DNA from: BOG-908 sp964242115
Lineage (GTDB): Bacteria > Pseudomonadota > Alphaproteobacteria > Acetobacterales > Acetobacteraceae
Reading direction: 5' to 3'
NCBI GenBank assembly: GCA_964242115.1
Contig: CAXSZX010000001.1
Coordinates: 744,001 to 808,000 of the forward strand
Length of the DNA: 64,000 nucleotides
Positions 50,107 through 58,119 of the stretch are shown piece by piece (positions within the stretch are counted from its first letter, which is position 1; each line of letters opens with the position of its first letter). Position numbers and translations under genes: made by a program. A model generated the notes under the pieces. That model did no database searches and was not told where the DNA came from. It worked only from the letters and a program-made list of their open reading frames with translations.

Positions 50107-50412
50107 ATGGCCAACATCTTCCCCTATATCGGCACCGCGGTCGCCATCGCCGGCGGTGACAAGCTCGCCGGCGACAAATCCTACCTCGGCCTGTTCCGCC
50201 ACCTCGGCTGGTCGCGCGGCGACATGAAGATCGCTGCCGGCGCGGAGCTGGCAGGCGGGCTGATGATGACCATTAAGCCAACCCGGCGGTTAGGCAGCGC
50301 GCTGGTGGCGGCGGCTTCGGCCTGCGTGCTGTACAGCGAAATCCGGCATGGGGATTCCAAGCTGGCGACGTCGCGCGGGCTGGTGCTTCTGGCGGCGTTG
50401 TCCGGGTTATAG
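50107..50412 (+). CDS. Small hypothetical membrane protein
   Basis: 101 residues, ATG with AGGAGCAG upstream. Weakly hydrophobic helices FPYIGTAVAIAGGDKLAG, AAGAELAGGLMMTI, LGSALVAAASACVLYSEI and GLVLLAALSGL suggest two to four spans, reminiscent of DoxX-type small membrane proteins, but I cannot assign a family. Likely co-transcribed with the GST. Its stop is followed directly by an A/T repeat. Confidence 0.7.
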   Translation: MANIFPYIGTAVAIAGGDKLAGDKSYLGLFRHLGWSRGDMKIAAGAELAGGLMMTIKPTRRLGSALVAAASACVLYSEIRHGDSKLATSRGLVLLAALSGL

Positions 50413-50542
50413 GAAGCAAGCAAGGCCTTCTTTTTCGAGAAAAAGACGCAAAAAGCTTTTGTCGCGGAGTCTCCCGCACGGCCCACCCCAAGGGCCAAAA
50501 GTTTTTTGCTTCTTTTTTCAAAAAAAGAAGGCCTTCGCTTTC
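50411..50542. repeat. A/T-arm repeat, full copy with shortened centre
   Basis: GGCCTTCTTTTTCGAGAAAA left arm, CAAAAAGCTTTTGTCGCGGAG with the core fused to the arm, CCACCCCAAGGGCC, CTTCT/GAAGG right arm. Between the small membrane protein and uxs, convergent genes. Confidence 0.9.
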
Positions 50543-50546
50543 TTAC

Positions 50547-51524
50547 TTACGTCGTAACATTTGCCCGCCTGGCCTGCACCGCCAGCAACCGCTCGAAATA
50601 CGCGATCGTCCGCCCCAACCCTTGCTCCAACGCCACCTTCGGCTCCCACCCGAGGCTCCCTCGCGCCAGCGTGATGTCGGGGCAGCGCTGCATCGGGTCG
50701 TCTTGCGGTAGCGGCGCGTGCACCAGACGAGACCTTGCCCCGGTCATCGCAATCACCCGTTCGGCCAACTCGCGCACGGTGATCTCGTGCGGGTTGCCGA
50801 GGTTCACCGGCCCGGTCACCTCGTCAGGCGTGGCCATCATGCGCACGAAGCCCTCGATCAGGTCGTCCACGTAGCAGAACGCGCGGGTCTGCATGCCGTC
50901 GCCATATAGGGTGATGTCCTTGCCGGTGAGCGCCTGCATGATGAAGTTGGACACCACGCGGCCGTCCTGCGGATGCATGCGCGGGCCGTAAGTGTTGAAG
51001 ATGCGCACCACCTTCACGCGCGTGCGGTGCTGGCGGTGGTAGTCGAAGAACAGCGTCTCGGCACAGCGCTTGCCCTCGTCGTAGCAGGCGCGGGGGCCTA
51101 AGGGATTGACGTTGCCGCGGTAGCTCTCCGGTTGCGGGCTGACGGTGGGGTCGCCGTAGACCTCGCTGGTGCTGGCCTGGAAAACACGCGCGCGCGTGCG
51201 CTTGGCCAAGCCGAGCATGTTGATCGCACCCACCACGCTGGTCTTGGTGGTCTGCACGGGGTCGAACTGGTAGTGAATGGGACTGGCCGGGCAGGCCAGG
51301 TTGTAGATCTCGTCCACCTCGACGTAGAGCGGGAAAGTGATGTCGTGGCGCATCGCCTCGAAGTTCGGGTCACCCAGCAGGTGGCCGATGTTGTCCTTGC
51401 TGCCGGTAAAATAGTTGTCCACGCACAGCACGCTGTTTCCGTCGCCGAGCAGGCGCTCGCAGAGGTGCGAGCCGAGGAAGCCGGCGCCGCCGGTGACGAG
51501 GACGCGTTTCTTGGTGATGGACAT
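50547..51524 (-). CDS. uxs: UDP-glucuronate decarboxylase (UDP-xylose synthase)
   Basis: 325 residues. Extended SDR: RVLVTGGAGFLGSHLCERLL, VDNYFTGSKDNI, HDITFPLYVEVDEIYNLACP (quoted: EVDEIYNLACPASP), the catalytic STSEVYGDP and YDEGKRCAETL (Tyr-x3-Lys), VRIFNTYGPRMHPQDGRVVS. Converts UDP-glucuronate to UDP-xylose with bound NAD+ in the cytosol. Product could feed a GT90-type transferase such as the one at 25-27 kb, though they are 23 kb apart and no link is shown. Confidence 0.93.
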   Translation of the reverse strand: MSITKKRVLVTGGAGFLGSHLCERLLGDGNSVLCVDNYFTGSKDNIGHLLGDPNFEAMRHDITFPLYVEVDEIYNLACPASPIHYQFDPVQTTKTSVVGAINMLGLAKRTRARVFQASTSEVYGDPTVSPQPESYRGNVNPLGPRACYDEGKRCAETLFFDYHRQHRTRVKVVRIFNTYGPRMHPQDGRVVSNFIMQALTGKDITLYGDGMQTRAFCYVDDLIEGFVRMMATPDEVTGPVNLGNPHEITVRELAERVIAMTGARSRLVHAPLPQDDPMQRCPDITLARGSLGWEPKVALEQGLGRTIAYFERLLAVQARRANVTT

Positions 51525-51534
51525 TCACGCTCCA

Positions 51535-51670
51535 AAGCAAAGCAAGCGGTTCTTTTTTGAAAAAAGAACCAAAAAACTTTTATCTCTCAGGTATGCGCCG
51601 GTTGAAAGGTCCGCGACAGCCGAAACAAAAGCTTTTTGCTTCTTTTTCTCGAAAAAGAAGGCCTTCCTTT
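51535..51670. repeat. A/T-arm repeat, full copy
   Basis: GGTTC/GAACC left arm, centre CTCAGGTATGCGCCGGTTGA, core GGTCCGCGACAGC, CTTCT/GAAGG right arm. Upstream of uxs. Confidence 0.92.
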
Positions 51671-51765
51671 CGCCCCGATTGAGAAGTCGGCTTCTTGAAC
51701 AGCCGGTGCGGCTTCGTGCGATTAGCACGCTGGCAAATGGCCCCAGGGCGGGCTTTGCTCCGACG

Positions 51766-51907
51766 CAAGGCAAGGAAGCAAGGCCTTCTTTTCTGAAGAA
51801 AAGAAGCAGAAAGACTTTTGTCTCTGCTGTCGCGGAGATTTCCGCAGCGCGCTCCCAAGCGAACAAAAGTTTTTTGGTTCTTTATTCAAAAAAGAACCGC
51901 TTGCCTT
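51766..51907. repeat. A/T-arm repeat, full copy
   Basis: CCTTCT/AGAAG left arm, core TGCTGTCGCGGAG, GCGCGCTCCCAAGCGAAC, GGTTC/GAACC right arm. Two complete copies of opposite core orientation lie within 375 nt here; the gap 51525-51941 has no gene. Confidence 0.92.
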
Positions 51908-51941
51908 CGTCGACACATGTCACTGCTCGCGATCGCCGGGA

Positions 51942-52280
51942 TCAAAGCGCCGCCTCGTCGAGCTCCCCCGTCCGGATCCGCACCGCACGCCCTAGATCCA
52001 CCACGAATATCTTGCCGTCGCCGATCTTGCCGGTATGCGCCGAGCGGGCGATCGCCTCGACCACCGCGTCCACCTGGTCGGACGGCACCGCCACCTCGAT
52101 CTTCACCTTCGGCAGGAAGCTTACGTGGTATTCCGCCCCGCGGTAGATCTCGGTCTGACCCTTCTGCCGGCCGAAGCCTTTTACCTCTGTCACCGTGAGG
52201 CCTTGCACCCCGAGCGGGGTCAGGGACTCGCGTACGTCGTCCAGCTTGAAGGGTTTGACGATGGCGATCACCAGCTTCAT
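51942..52280 (-). CDS. glnB: Nitrogen regulatory PII protein
   Basis: 112 residues, full length. Trimeric sensor of 2-oxoglutarate and ATP/ADP. MKLVIAIVKPFKLDDVRESL; T-loop GQTEIYRGAEYHVSFLPK with the uridylylation site Tyr51; the B-loop segment HTGKIGDGKIFVVDLGRAVRIRTGE (quoted: TGKIGDGKIFVVDLG). Whether GlnB or GlnK cannot be told: neither glnA nor amtB adjoins. Divergent from the UbiH-family gene. A sigma-54-like site lies about 60 nt upstream. Confidence 0.96.
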   Translation of the reverse strand: MKLVIAIVKPFKLDDVRESLTPLGVQGLTVTEVKGFGRQKGQTEIYRGAEYHVSFLPKVKIEVAVPSDQVDAVVEAIARSAHTGKIGDGKIFVVDLGRAVRIRTGELDEAAL

Positions 52281-52340
52281 CTCGGCATCCTCAAGTTGGG
52301 CGGCACGCCGGACGCCGGGTGCGGCAGGAATCGTTGTGTT

Positions 52341-52355
52341 CCAAGAACCGTGCCG
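52341..52355 (-). promoter_or_regulatory. Candidate sigma-54 promoter of glnB
   Basis: On the minus strand CGGCACGGTTCTTGG: GGCAC, four-base spacer after G, TTGG. The consensus is TGGCAC-N5-TTGCA/T; the -24 GG and spacing are right, the -12 C is missing. It lies 60 nt upstream of the ATG, fitting nitrogen control of a PII gene. Weak by sequence alone. Confidence 0.35.
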
Positions 52356-52435
52356 TGGTTGTGGAGTGGCACCAGACCTCGCGGACTCGTGGTGTATGCC
52401 CATGTTTTGGGCAGTGGAAGTGGAAGGTCGCCGGA

Positions 52436-53629
52436 ATGCTAGACGTGTGTGTGGTAGGCGCTGGCCCGGTTGGCGGCACGCTCGCGTGCCGGCTGGCGCA
52501 GGCCGGGTTGCAGGTGGCGGTGGTGGACCGCGCCAGCCTGAAGCCGATGGAGCACCCCGGCTTCGACGGCCGTGCTTACGCCATCGCGTCCGGCTCGCGC
52601 GGCCTGCTGGAGGAGGCCGGCATCTGGGAGGCACTGCCGCTACCCACCGGCCCTATCGAGCAGATACGCGTCTCCGACGGCAAGCCCGGCCGCCCGGCCA
52701 GCCCACTGCACCTGCATTTCGACGCGCGCGACGTGGGCGAGGACCCGCTCGGCTGGATGGTCGAAGCCCGCAGCATGCGCGTGGCGCTGAACCGCAAGTT
52801 GCACGCGCTGCCTAACCTTGCCGTGCACGCCCCGGCCGAGGCGCAGGTGACCCGTCATGCTGACCACGCCACGGTCAGCCTGGACGACGGCACCAGCTTC
52901 GACGCGCGGCTGGTGGTGGCCGCCGAAGGGCGCGGCTCGCCGCTGCGCCGCCAGGCCGGGCTGACCGCGGCGCGCTGGTCCTACCCGCAATCCGGCATCG
53001 TCTGCGCTATCTCTCACGAGCGCCCGCACCACCGCACGGCGCTGGAGCACTTCCTGCCCGCCGGCCCGTTCGCGCAGTTGCCCATGGCGGGCGGCGAGGC
53101 CGGCGAGAACATCTCCGCCATTGTCTGGACCGAGCGCGCCGCCATCGCGCCCAAGCTGATGGCGCTGGACGACGCGGCCTTCGGCGCGGAGGTGGCGCTG
53201 CGCCTGGGCGGCCACCTCGGCGCCGTCCGTCCGGTAGGGCAGCGCTGGGTCTACCCGCTCTCGGCCATGTACGTGCACCGGGTGGTGGCGGACCGGCTGG
53301 CCGTGGTGGGCGACGCGGCACACGGCATCCACCCGATCGCCGGCCAAGGCCTCAACCTCGGCCTGCGGGACGCGCTGGCGCTAAGCCGCCTGGTGATGCG
53401 TGCGCACGAAGCCGGCGAGGATGTCGGCGCGGCAGGGCTGCTGGCCGGCTACCAGCGCGCACGGCGGGCGGACAATTTGTCCATGCTGCTGGCGACAGAC
53501 GGGCTGGACCGGCTGTTCAGCACGGACAACCCGGTGGTGAGGACGGCGCGAGATTTAGGCATTGCGGCGGTGCACCGGATGCCCGCGCTGAAGCGGGCGT
53601 TCATGCGTCAGGCTATGGGAAGAGGGTGA
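52436..53629 (+). CDS. UbiH/UbiF/VisC-family FAD-dependent hydroxylase
   Basis: 397 residues. Class A flavin monooxygenase of ubiquinone synthesis. FAD motif VCVVGAGPVGGTLACRLAQA, DG motif FDARLVVAAEGRGSPLR, and the GD motif LAVVGDAAHGIHPIAGQGLN (quoted: VVGDAAHGIHPIAGQGLN) with LGLRDALALSRL. Which ring position it hydroxylates cannot be told. ATG 52436 has GGAAGG at 9-nt spacing. Divergent from glnB with 155 nt between starts. Followed by an A/T repeat at once. Confidence 0.93.
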   Translation: MLDVCVVGAGPVGGTLACRLAQAGLQVAVVDRASLKPMEHPGFDGRAYAIASGSRGLLEEAGIWEALPLPTGPIEQIRVSDGKPGRPASPLHLHFDARDVGEDPLGWMVEARSMRVALNRKLHALPNLAVHAPAEAQVTRHADHATVSLDDGTSFDARLVVAAEGRGSPLRRQAGLTAARWSYPQSGIVCAISHERPHHRTALEHFLPAGPFAQLPMAGGEAGENISAIVWTERAAIAPKLMALDDAAFGAEVALRLGGHLGAVRPVGQRWVYPLSAMYVHRVVADRLAVVGDAAHGIHPIAGQGLNLGLRDALALSRLVMRAHEAGEDVGAAGLLAGYQRARRADNLSMLLATDGLDRLFSTDNPVVRTARDLGIAAVHRMPALKRAFMRQAMGRG

Positions 53630-53760
53630 AGAAAGGCCTTCTTTTCTGAAGAAAAAAAGCAAAAGATTTTCACTCCTGCTGTCGCGGAGTCTCCCTCGGC
53701 GTGTACTCCGGGAACCGGTTTCTTAGTTCTCTTTTTCAAGAGAACCGCTTGCCTTGCTTT
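53630..53760. repeat. A/T-arm repeat, full copy, eroded
   Basis: CCTTCTTTTCTGAAGAAAAA left arm, core TGCTGTCGCGGAG, GGCGTGTACTCCGGGAACC, AGTTCTCTTTTTCAAGAGAACC right arm. Confidence 0.87.
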
Positions 53761-53804
53761 GGCAGAGCAACCTCGGGTTAACCAAGCACGGTTACTCTAC
53801 CGTC

Positions 53805-55436
53805 ATGCCGGACACCGCCCGCAAGCTGCCGCCTGAACCGGTGCATCTCCGCCGTGCGGACACCAGTGAGCGTTTTGTCGCCTTCGCCTTCGCCGGCGCC
53901 GACATGATGGCCGAGGCAGCAGTCGACGGCACGCTCACCTATGCCACCGGCGCCTACCGGAGCAAGTTCGGCCGCCCGCCGGAATCCTTTGTCGGGACCA
54001 AGCTACGCGACCTGATAGCGCCCGCCGACCACGAAGCGCTGGAGGCGGCCCTGATCATGCTCGTCCAGCGCGGGCGCTTGGGGCCGATGATGGTTCGTCT
54101 GTCGGACCCCGCGCGCACGCCGCTGGCGCTGGCCGGCATCGTGCTACCCGGCAGAAGCCGACCGACCCGCCTGTGCCTGACTTTCGCCCGGCAGCCGGAG
54201 CGCGCCGCCGCCGTCCTGCGTCGCGGTACTGCGCACGGTTTTGCCCGCTCTGCGGAAGCGCAGATGCGGTCTGGCGCGGGGCGGGAGCTTTGCCTGGTGG
54301 AGATATCCGGCGCCGGCCTGTCCGAACTGGACGCCGGCGCGCTCGAGCAGGCGCTGGAGCAGCTTGCGCCGCGCGCCCAAGCCGGCGTGCTCGCCGACGG
54401 TCGCTACGGCGTGCTGGGCGCCGAAGCGCCGGACCTTGACACGCTGGCAGCGCCCGGTGCGCTCGAGACGGCGTTGCGCGTGCACGGCCTGGACGTGACG
54501 GTGACGTCTACAAGGATGAGCCTGGCTGCGAACGGCCTCACCCCGCCGCAAGCGGCGCGCGCGCTGCGCCACGTGCTCAACGCGTTCGCCCGCGACGGCT
54601 CGAACGGTTTGGGTGAGGCCGGGCTCGGCTGTGAGCTGGCCGGCTACATGCGCCGGGCGGGGCTTAAGGCAGACATTCTCCGCCGGGTCATCAAGGAGGG
54701 CAGGTTCGCCCTGGCGTTCCAGCCGATCGTCTCTCTCGCAACCCGCGTGCCGCATCACTACGAGGCGCTGATACGGCCGCGGCCCATTCCCGACCTGTCG
54801 CTGGCGGGACCGCAGGAATTCGTCATGCTGGTCGAGGCGCTCGGGCTGTCCGACGAGCTGGACCTGCGCGTCGCCCAGCTGGCCTGCGACCAGGCGGCCA
54901 AAGCCGGCACCAAGGTCGCCTTCAACATCTCCGGCCACTCGGTGCAGAACCCGGCCTTTCGCGACCGCCTCCTCCAGCTGCTGGGCAAGCACGCCGCCTG
55001 CCGGTCCGGACTGGCCATCGTGGAGATGACCGAAACCGCGGAGATCGAGGACCTGCCCGAAGCATTGCTGACGGGGCAGGCGCTCCGCGAGCTTGGCGTT
55101 CCCTTCTGCCTGGACGATTTCGGTGCCGGCGCCGCCGACATGCGCATCCTGCGTGCGGTGACGCCGGACATCGTCAAGCTGGACGGGTCCTACGTGCCGG
55201 GCATCGCGGCTGGGGGGCGTGAACGCGCCTTCGTGGCCGGCATGGTGGAGATCGCCCGCGCGATGGGCGCCAGCGTGGTTGCCGAACGCGTGGAGACGGA
55301 GGAGGAGGCCGCGACGTTGCGGGAGTTCGACGTCCATTACGGCCAGGGCTGGCTGTTCGGCCGGCCGGACGAGCTGCCAGGGGGCACGAAGCGCAAAGTG
55401 GGGGTGCGGGCGGGGGAGACGGAGAGTTGGGGGTAG
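53805..55436 (+). CDS. PAS-EAL cyclic-di-GMP phosphodiesterase
   Basis: 543 residues, no membrane span. PAS-like domain about 20-130 (MAEAAVDGTLTYATGAYRSK, FVGTKLRDLIAPADHEAL), a linker region about 150-290 with no domain recognised, and an EAL domain from about 300. Catalytic signatures are intact: YEALIR (Glu320), FNISGHS, VEMTETAEI, FCLDDFGAGAADM, VKLDGSY, VVAERVETEEE and QGWLFGRP. It should hydrolyse c-di-GMP to pGpG in response to a signal sensed by PAS. No GGDEF domain. Stop adjoins a repeat. Confidence 0.92.
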   Translation: MPDTARKLPPEPVHLRRADTSERFVAFAFAGADMMAEAAVDGTLTYATGAYRSKFGRPPESFVGTKLRDLIAPADHEALEAALIMLVQRGRLGPMMVRLSDPARTPLALAGIVLPGRSRPTRLCLTFARQPERAAAVLRRGTAHGFARSAEAQMRSGAGRELCLVEISGAGLSELDAGALEQALEQLAPRAQAGVLADGRYGVLGAEAPDLDTLAAPGALETALRVHGLDVTVTSTRMSLAANGLTPPQAARALRHVLNAFARDGSNGLGEAGLGCELAGYMRRAGLKADILRRVIKEGRFALAFQPIVSLATRVPHHYEALIRPRPIPDLSLAGPQEFVMLVEALGLSDELDLRVAQLACDQAAKAGTKVAFNISGHSVQNPAFRDRLLQLLGKHAACRSGLAIVEMTETAEIEDLPEALLTGQALRELGVPFCLDDFGAGAADMRILRAVTPDIVKLDGSYVPGIAAGGRERAFVAGMVEIARAMGASVVAERVETEEEAATLREFDVHYGQGWLFGRPDELPGGTKRKVGVRAGETESWG

Positions 55437-55570
55437 AAAAAAGCAGGCGGTTCTTTTTTGAAAGAAAGAGCCAAAAAACTATTGTCTCCTGGAGAACACG
55501 CTGAAGGACACTCCGCGACAGCCGTGTCAGAAGTTTTTTGCTGCTTTTTCAAAAAAGCAGGGCCTACTTG
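55436..55570. repeat. A/T-arm repeat, full copy
   Basis: GGTTC/GAGCC left arm, centre CCTGGAGAACACGCTGAAGG, core CTCCGCGACAGC, right arm GCTGC/GCAGG. Between two convergent genes. Confidence 0.92.
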
Positions 55571-55572
55571 GT

Positions 55573-56880
55573 TTAACCCGCCTTCACGCTCACCTTGCCG
55601 GCCGCCAGCCGCTCCAGCCGACGCGCAGCCGCGTCCTCCGGCGCCAGCCGCAACGCCGCCTCCGCGTGCGGCAGCGCCTGCCGTAGATCGCCCTCCTCCA
55701 CGAACAGCTCCGCCAGGCGCAGCCGCGCGGCCAGCAGGTCCGGCGCGAACTTCACCGCCCGAACCAGGCAGCTCCGCATCGCCGCCCTGTCCTTCAGCCG
55801 CCGGTTCAGCCGGAACTGTGCCATCGCGGCCAGCGCCTCGCGCTTCGCGCTGGCCTCCATCTCGTGCAGCAGCGCGTCGATCGCCGCGTCCACCACGATG
55901 CCGCCGGCCAGCGGCACTTCCGTCTCCGGCAGGTCAGCCACGGAAGTGTCGAACAGACCGGCCTGACCTGGAAAGAAGCGGGCGCGGGCGCGCTCGTTGG
56001 TGGCGTCGAACCGCGCCAGGAAAGCGCGCGCCTCCGCCCGGGTCGGGCGCCAGCCGCGGCCAGGCAAGGATTCGGTGGTGGACTCGGCCAGGCGCCGCCA
56101 GGCCGGCGTGTCGCGCCATACGGTGTCGCCGGCGCGCGCCTGCATGCGCCGTCCCGCCGCCAGCAGCAGCGCCTGGCCCGCCGCGCTGACGGACGGATTG
56201 CTCTGCCGCTTATCATTGCCCTCCAGCGCAGGCAGGCTCAGCCCGGCCAGTGCCAGGAAGTCGGCCACCACGTCGCCGTCGCGCAGGCTCTCGCGGGCGA
56301 AGATGCGCGGCACCATGGCGGCGTCGCCGAACGCGCCGGCCCAGCGGTCCAGCAACACGCCGAAATCGTATTCCGGGTGGCGCTCGGGGCCGCCTTCGGG
56401 CAGCCCCGGCTCGCGCAATATGCCGCTGCGCAACCACTCGCTGTAGGCGCTGGTGGCGTGTTGGTCCTGCCGGCGCAGGTACACCACCACCTGAATAGGG
56501 TCGAAATGCGGGCGCAACATCGCCGCCAGGCGCGCCACCTCCGCAGGCGCACGCAGCACACCGCCGAGCTGTTCGGCGGTGATCACCACGCGGCGCGCCT
56601 CTGCCGGCAGGCTCGCCACCTCGGCCGCGAACTCGTCACGGAAGCGGGCGATGCGGACCGGCGGGGTCAGCCCCTCCCAGGTGCCCGGATGATAGCCCCA
56701 CAATATTTTCAGGTCGTCCACGCAGGCGGCCGGCAGCAACGCGTGGTTCGCCCAGCCGGGGCTGCGCGGCATGTAGAGACCCTGCGCCAACAGCGCCGGC
56801 CGCTGCTCGGCCAGCACGCGCTGGATCGACGAGCTGCCCGTCTTGGACAGCCCGATATGCAGGATCAGGTGGCGTTTCAT
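55573..56880 (-). CDS. Sulfotransferase-like protein with C-terminal TPR region
   Basis: 435 residues. Start LILHIGLSKTGSSSIQRVLA is the 5'-phosphosulfate (PAPS) loop pattern of sulfotransferase-type P-loop proteins; VVITAEQLGGVL and VVVYLRRQDQHATSAYSEWL (quoted: VVVYLRRQDQHATSAY) correspond to the 3'-phosphate region, with further Arg/Ser. The C-terminal 100 residues (RLNRRLKDRAAMRSCLVRAV, LRLAELFVEEGDLRQALPHAEAALRLAP in part) form two to three TPR-like units. Similar bacterial proteins are encoded in polysaccharide regions; the target is unknown. Divergent from nadD by 28 nt. Confidence 0.7.
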   Translation of the reverse strand: MKRHLILHIGLSKTGSSSIQRVLAEQRPALLAQGLYMPRSPGWANHALLPAACVDDLKILWGYHPGTWEGLTPPVRIARFRDEFAAEVASLPAEARRVVITAEQLGGVLRAPAEVARLAAMLRPHFDPIQVVVYLRRQDQHATSAYSEWLRSGILREPGLPEGGPERHPEYDFGVLLDRWAGAFGDAAMVPRIFARESLRDGDVVADFLALAGLSLPALEGNDKRQSNPSVSAAGQALLLAAGRRMQARAGDTVWRDTPAWRRLAESTTESLPGRGWRPTRAEARAFLARFDATNERARARFFPGQAGLFDTSVADLPETEVPLAGGIVVDAAIDALLHEMEASAKREALAAMAQFRLNRRLKDRAAMRSCLVRAVKFAPDLLAARLRLAELFVEEGDLRQALPHAEAALRLAPEDAAARRLERLAAGKVSVKAG

Positions 56881-56908
56881 CGCCGCAAGCCTAGCTACAC
56901 TCGCATCG

Positions 56909-57619
56909 ATGCGCCACGTCCCAGCCCAGACCCTGCCGCGCTACGGAGACCGGCGCCGGATGCGCATCGGCCTGCTCGGCGGCAGCTTCAACCCGGCGCA
57001 TGCCGGCCACCTGCACATCGCCCGCGTGGCGCTGCAGCGGCTGCGGCTGGACCAGGTCTGGCTGCTGGTCTCGCCCGGCAACCCGCTGAAGAGTCCTGCA
57101 GGCTTGGCCACCCTTGAACAGCGCCTTGCCTCCGCCCGCGCGCTGGCCGCAGCAGCACCGCGCCGCATCATCGCGACCGACGTCGAACGGCACCTCCGTA
57201 CGCGCTTCACGCTGGACACGCTGCGTGCGTTGAAAATCCGTTTCCCGCGCGTGCGGTTCGTCTGGCTGATGGGTGCGGACAACCTGACACAGTTCCCGCG
57301 CTGGCGTGGCTGGACGGCCATCGCGCGCGCGGTTCCCTTTGCGGTCCTGCCGCGGCCCCCATACACTCACGCAGCGCTCGCGTCCCGGGCCGCGCAGCGC
57401 CTGGCCCGTGCCAGGCGCGCGGCACGCCAGGGGCCGGTGCTGGCCGACTTGCCCGCACCAGCCTGGATCTTCCTGGCCGCGCGCGAGCACGCACTATCGG
57501 CCACCGCCATACGCGCCGCCGAAGCAGGAGAAAACCGATCGCCCGAAAGCCAGCACCGCCCGCCACCTCCGGCCCCAACGAGCCCAAGCGTCGCGCCCCC
57601 AAACCTGCCGCCGCGCTGA
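56909..57619 (+). CDS. nadD: Nicotinate-nucleotide adenylyltransferase
   Basis: 236 residues. Makes deamido-NAD from nicotinate mononucleotide and ATP. IGLLGGSFNPAHAGHLHIAR with the nucleotidyl-transfer GxFxPxHxGH motif, WLLVSPGNPLK, FVWLMGADNLTQF, and the late LSATAIR in place of ISSTxIR. ATG 56909 adds 17 residues before the conserved start; ATG 56960 (MRIGLLGG) is the alternative. The tail of about 30 residues is Pro/Ser-rich and overlaps a Lys-rich frame leading into rsfS. nadD-rsfS-rlmH is a conserved bacterial order. Confidence 0.94.
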   Translation: MRHVPAQTLPRYGDRRRMRIGLLGGSFNPAHAGHLHIARVALQRLRLDQVWLLVSPGNPLKSPAGLATLEQRLASARALAAAAPRRIIATDVERHLRTRFTLDTLRALKIRFPRVRFVWLMGADNLTQFPRWRGWTAIARAVPFAVLPRPPYTHAALASRAAQRLARARRAARQGPVLADLPAPAWIFLAAREHALSATAIRAAEAGENRSPESQHRPPPPAPTSPSVAPPNLPPR

Positions 57620-57660
57620 AGGAAGCGGCCAAGTCGCCGGGCACCGCACGCAAGAAGGCG

Positions 57661-58056
57661 GTGGCAGCAGGCCCGCGCGGCAAACGCGACGAACCGGCCG
57701 ACGCGGCCCTGCTGGGCAGGCTACAGGCGGTGATCGTCGATAGTCTGGAAGGCGACAAGGCAGAGGCGGTGGTCGCCATTGACCTCGCCGGCCGCGCCAG
57801 CTTCGCCGACCGCATGGTGATCGCCACCGGGCTGGCAGACCGGCAGATCACCGCGATGGCCACGCATCTGGAAGAGCGTTTGGCGGAAGCGGGCGTGAAA
57901 CGGGTGCGCATCGAAGGCGCGGGCGGGTCGGACTGGGTGCTGATCGATGCGGGCGACATAGTCATCCACTTGTTCAAGCCGGATGCTCGGGCGCTCTATG
58001 CTCTGGAGAAGATGTGGGGGGCGGAGTTCGATGAGGCGGCGGCGCAGAACATGTAG
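57661..58056 (+). CDS. rsfS: Ribosomal silencing factor RsfS
   Basis: 131 residues, GTG start. Binds L14 and blocks subunit joining under starvation. VVAIDLAGRASFADRMVIAT, GLADRQITAMATHLEERL, GSDWVLIDAGDIVIHLF and YALEKMWG are family motifs. The frame is open upstream into nadD; 120 nt of Lys/Ala/Pro codons precede GTG 57661, and AGGAG at 57526-57530 sits 7 nt before an in-frame ATC at 57538. GTG 57661 gives a normal-length protein and is preferred. Confidence 0.92.
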   Translation: MAAGPRGKRDEPADAALLGRLQAVIVDSLEGDKAEAVVAIDLAGRASFADRMVIATGLADRQITAMATHLEERLAEAGVKRVRIEGAGGSDWVLIDAGDIVIHLFKPDARALYALEKMWGAEFDEAAAQNM

Positions 58057-58057
58057 G

Positions 58058-58119
58058 GCAAGCAAGGCCTTCTTTTCTGAAGAAAAGAAGCAAAAGACTT
58101 CCGTCTCCTCGGGTACGCC
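58058..58119. repeat. A/T-arm repeat, left half only
   Basis: GGGCAAGCAAGGCCTTC, TTTTCTGAAGAAAAGAAG, CAAAAGACTTCCG, CTCGGGTACGCC; the sequence then turns into coding sequence of the DUF2306 protein at TTG 58120. No core or right arm. Confidence 0.85.

Noticed and set aside
53581..53604. GCCCGCGCTGAAGCGGGC hairpin as terminator
   Set aside because: It lies inside the UbiH-family coding sequence and has no T-run.
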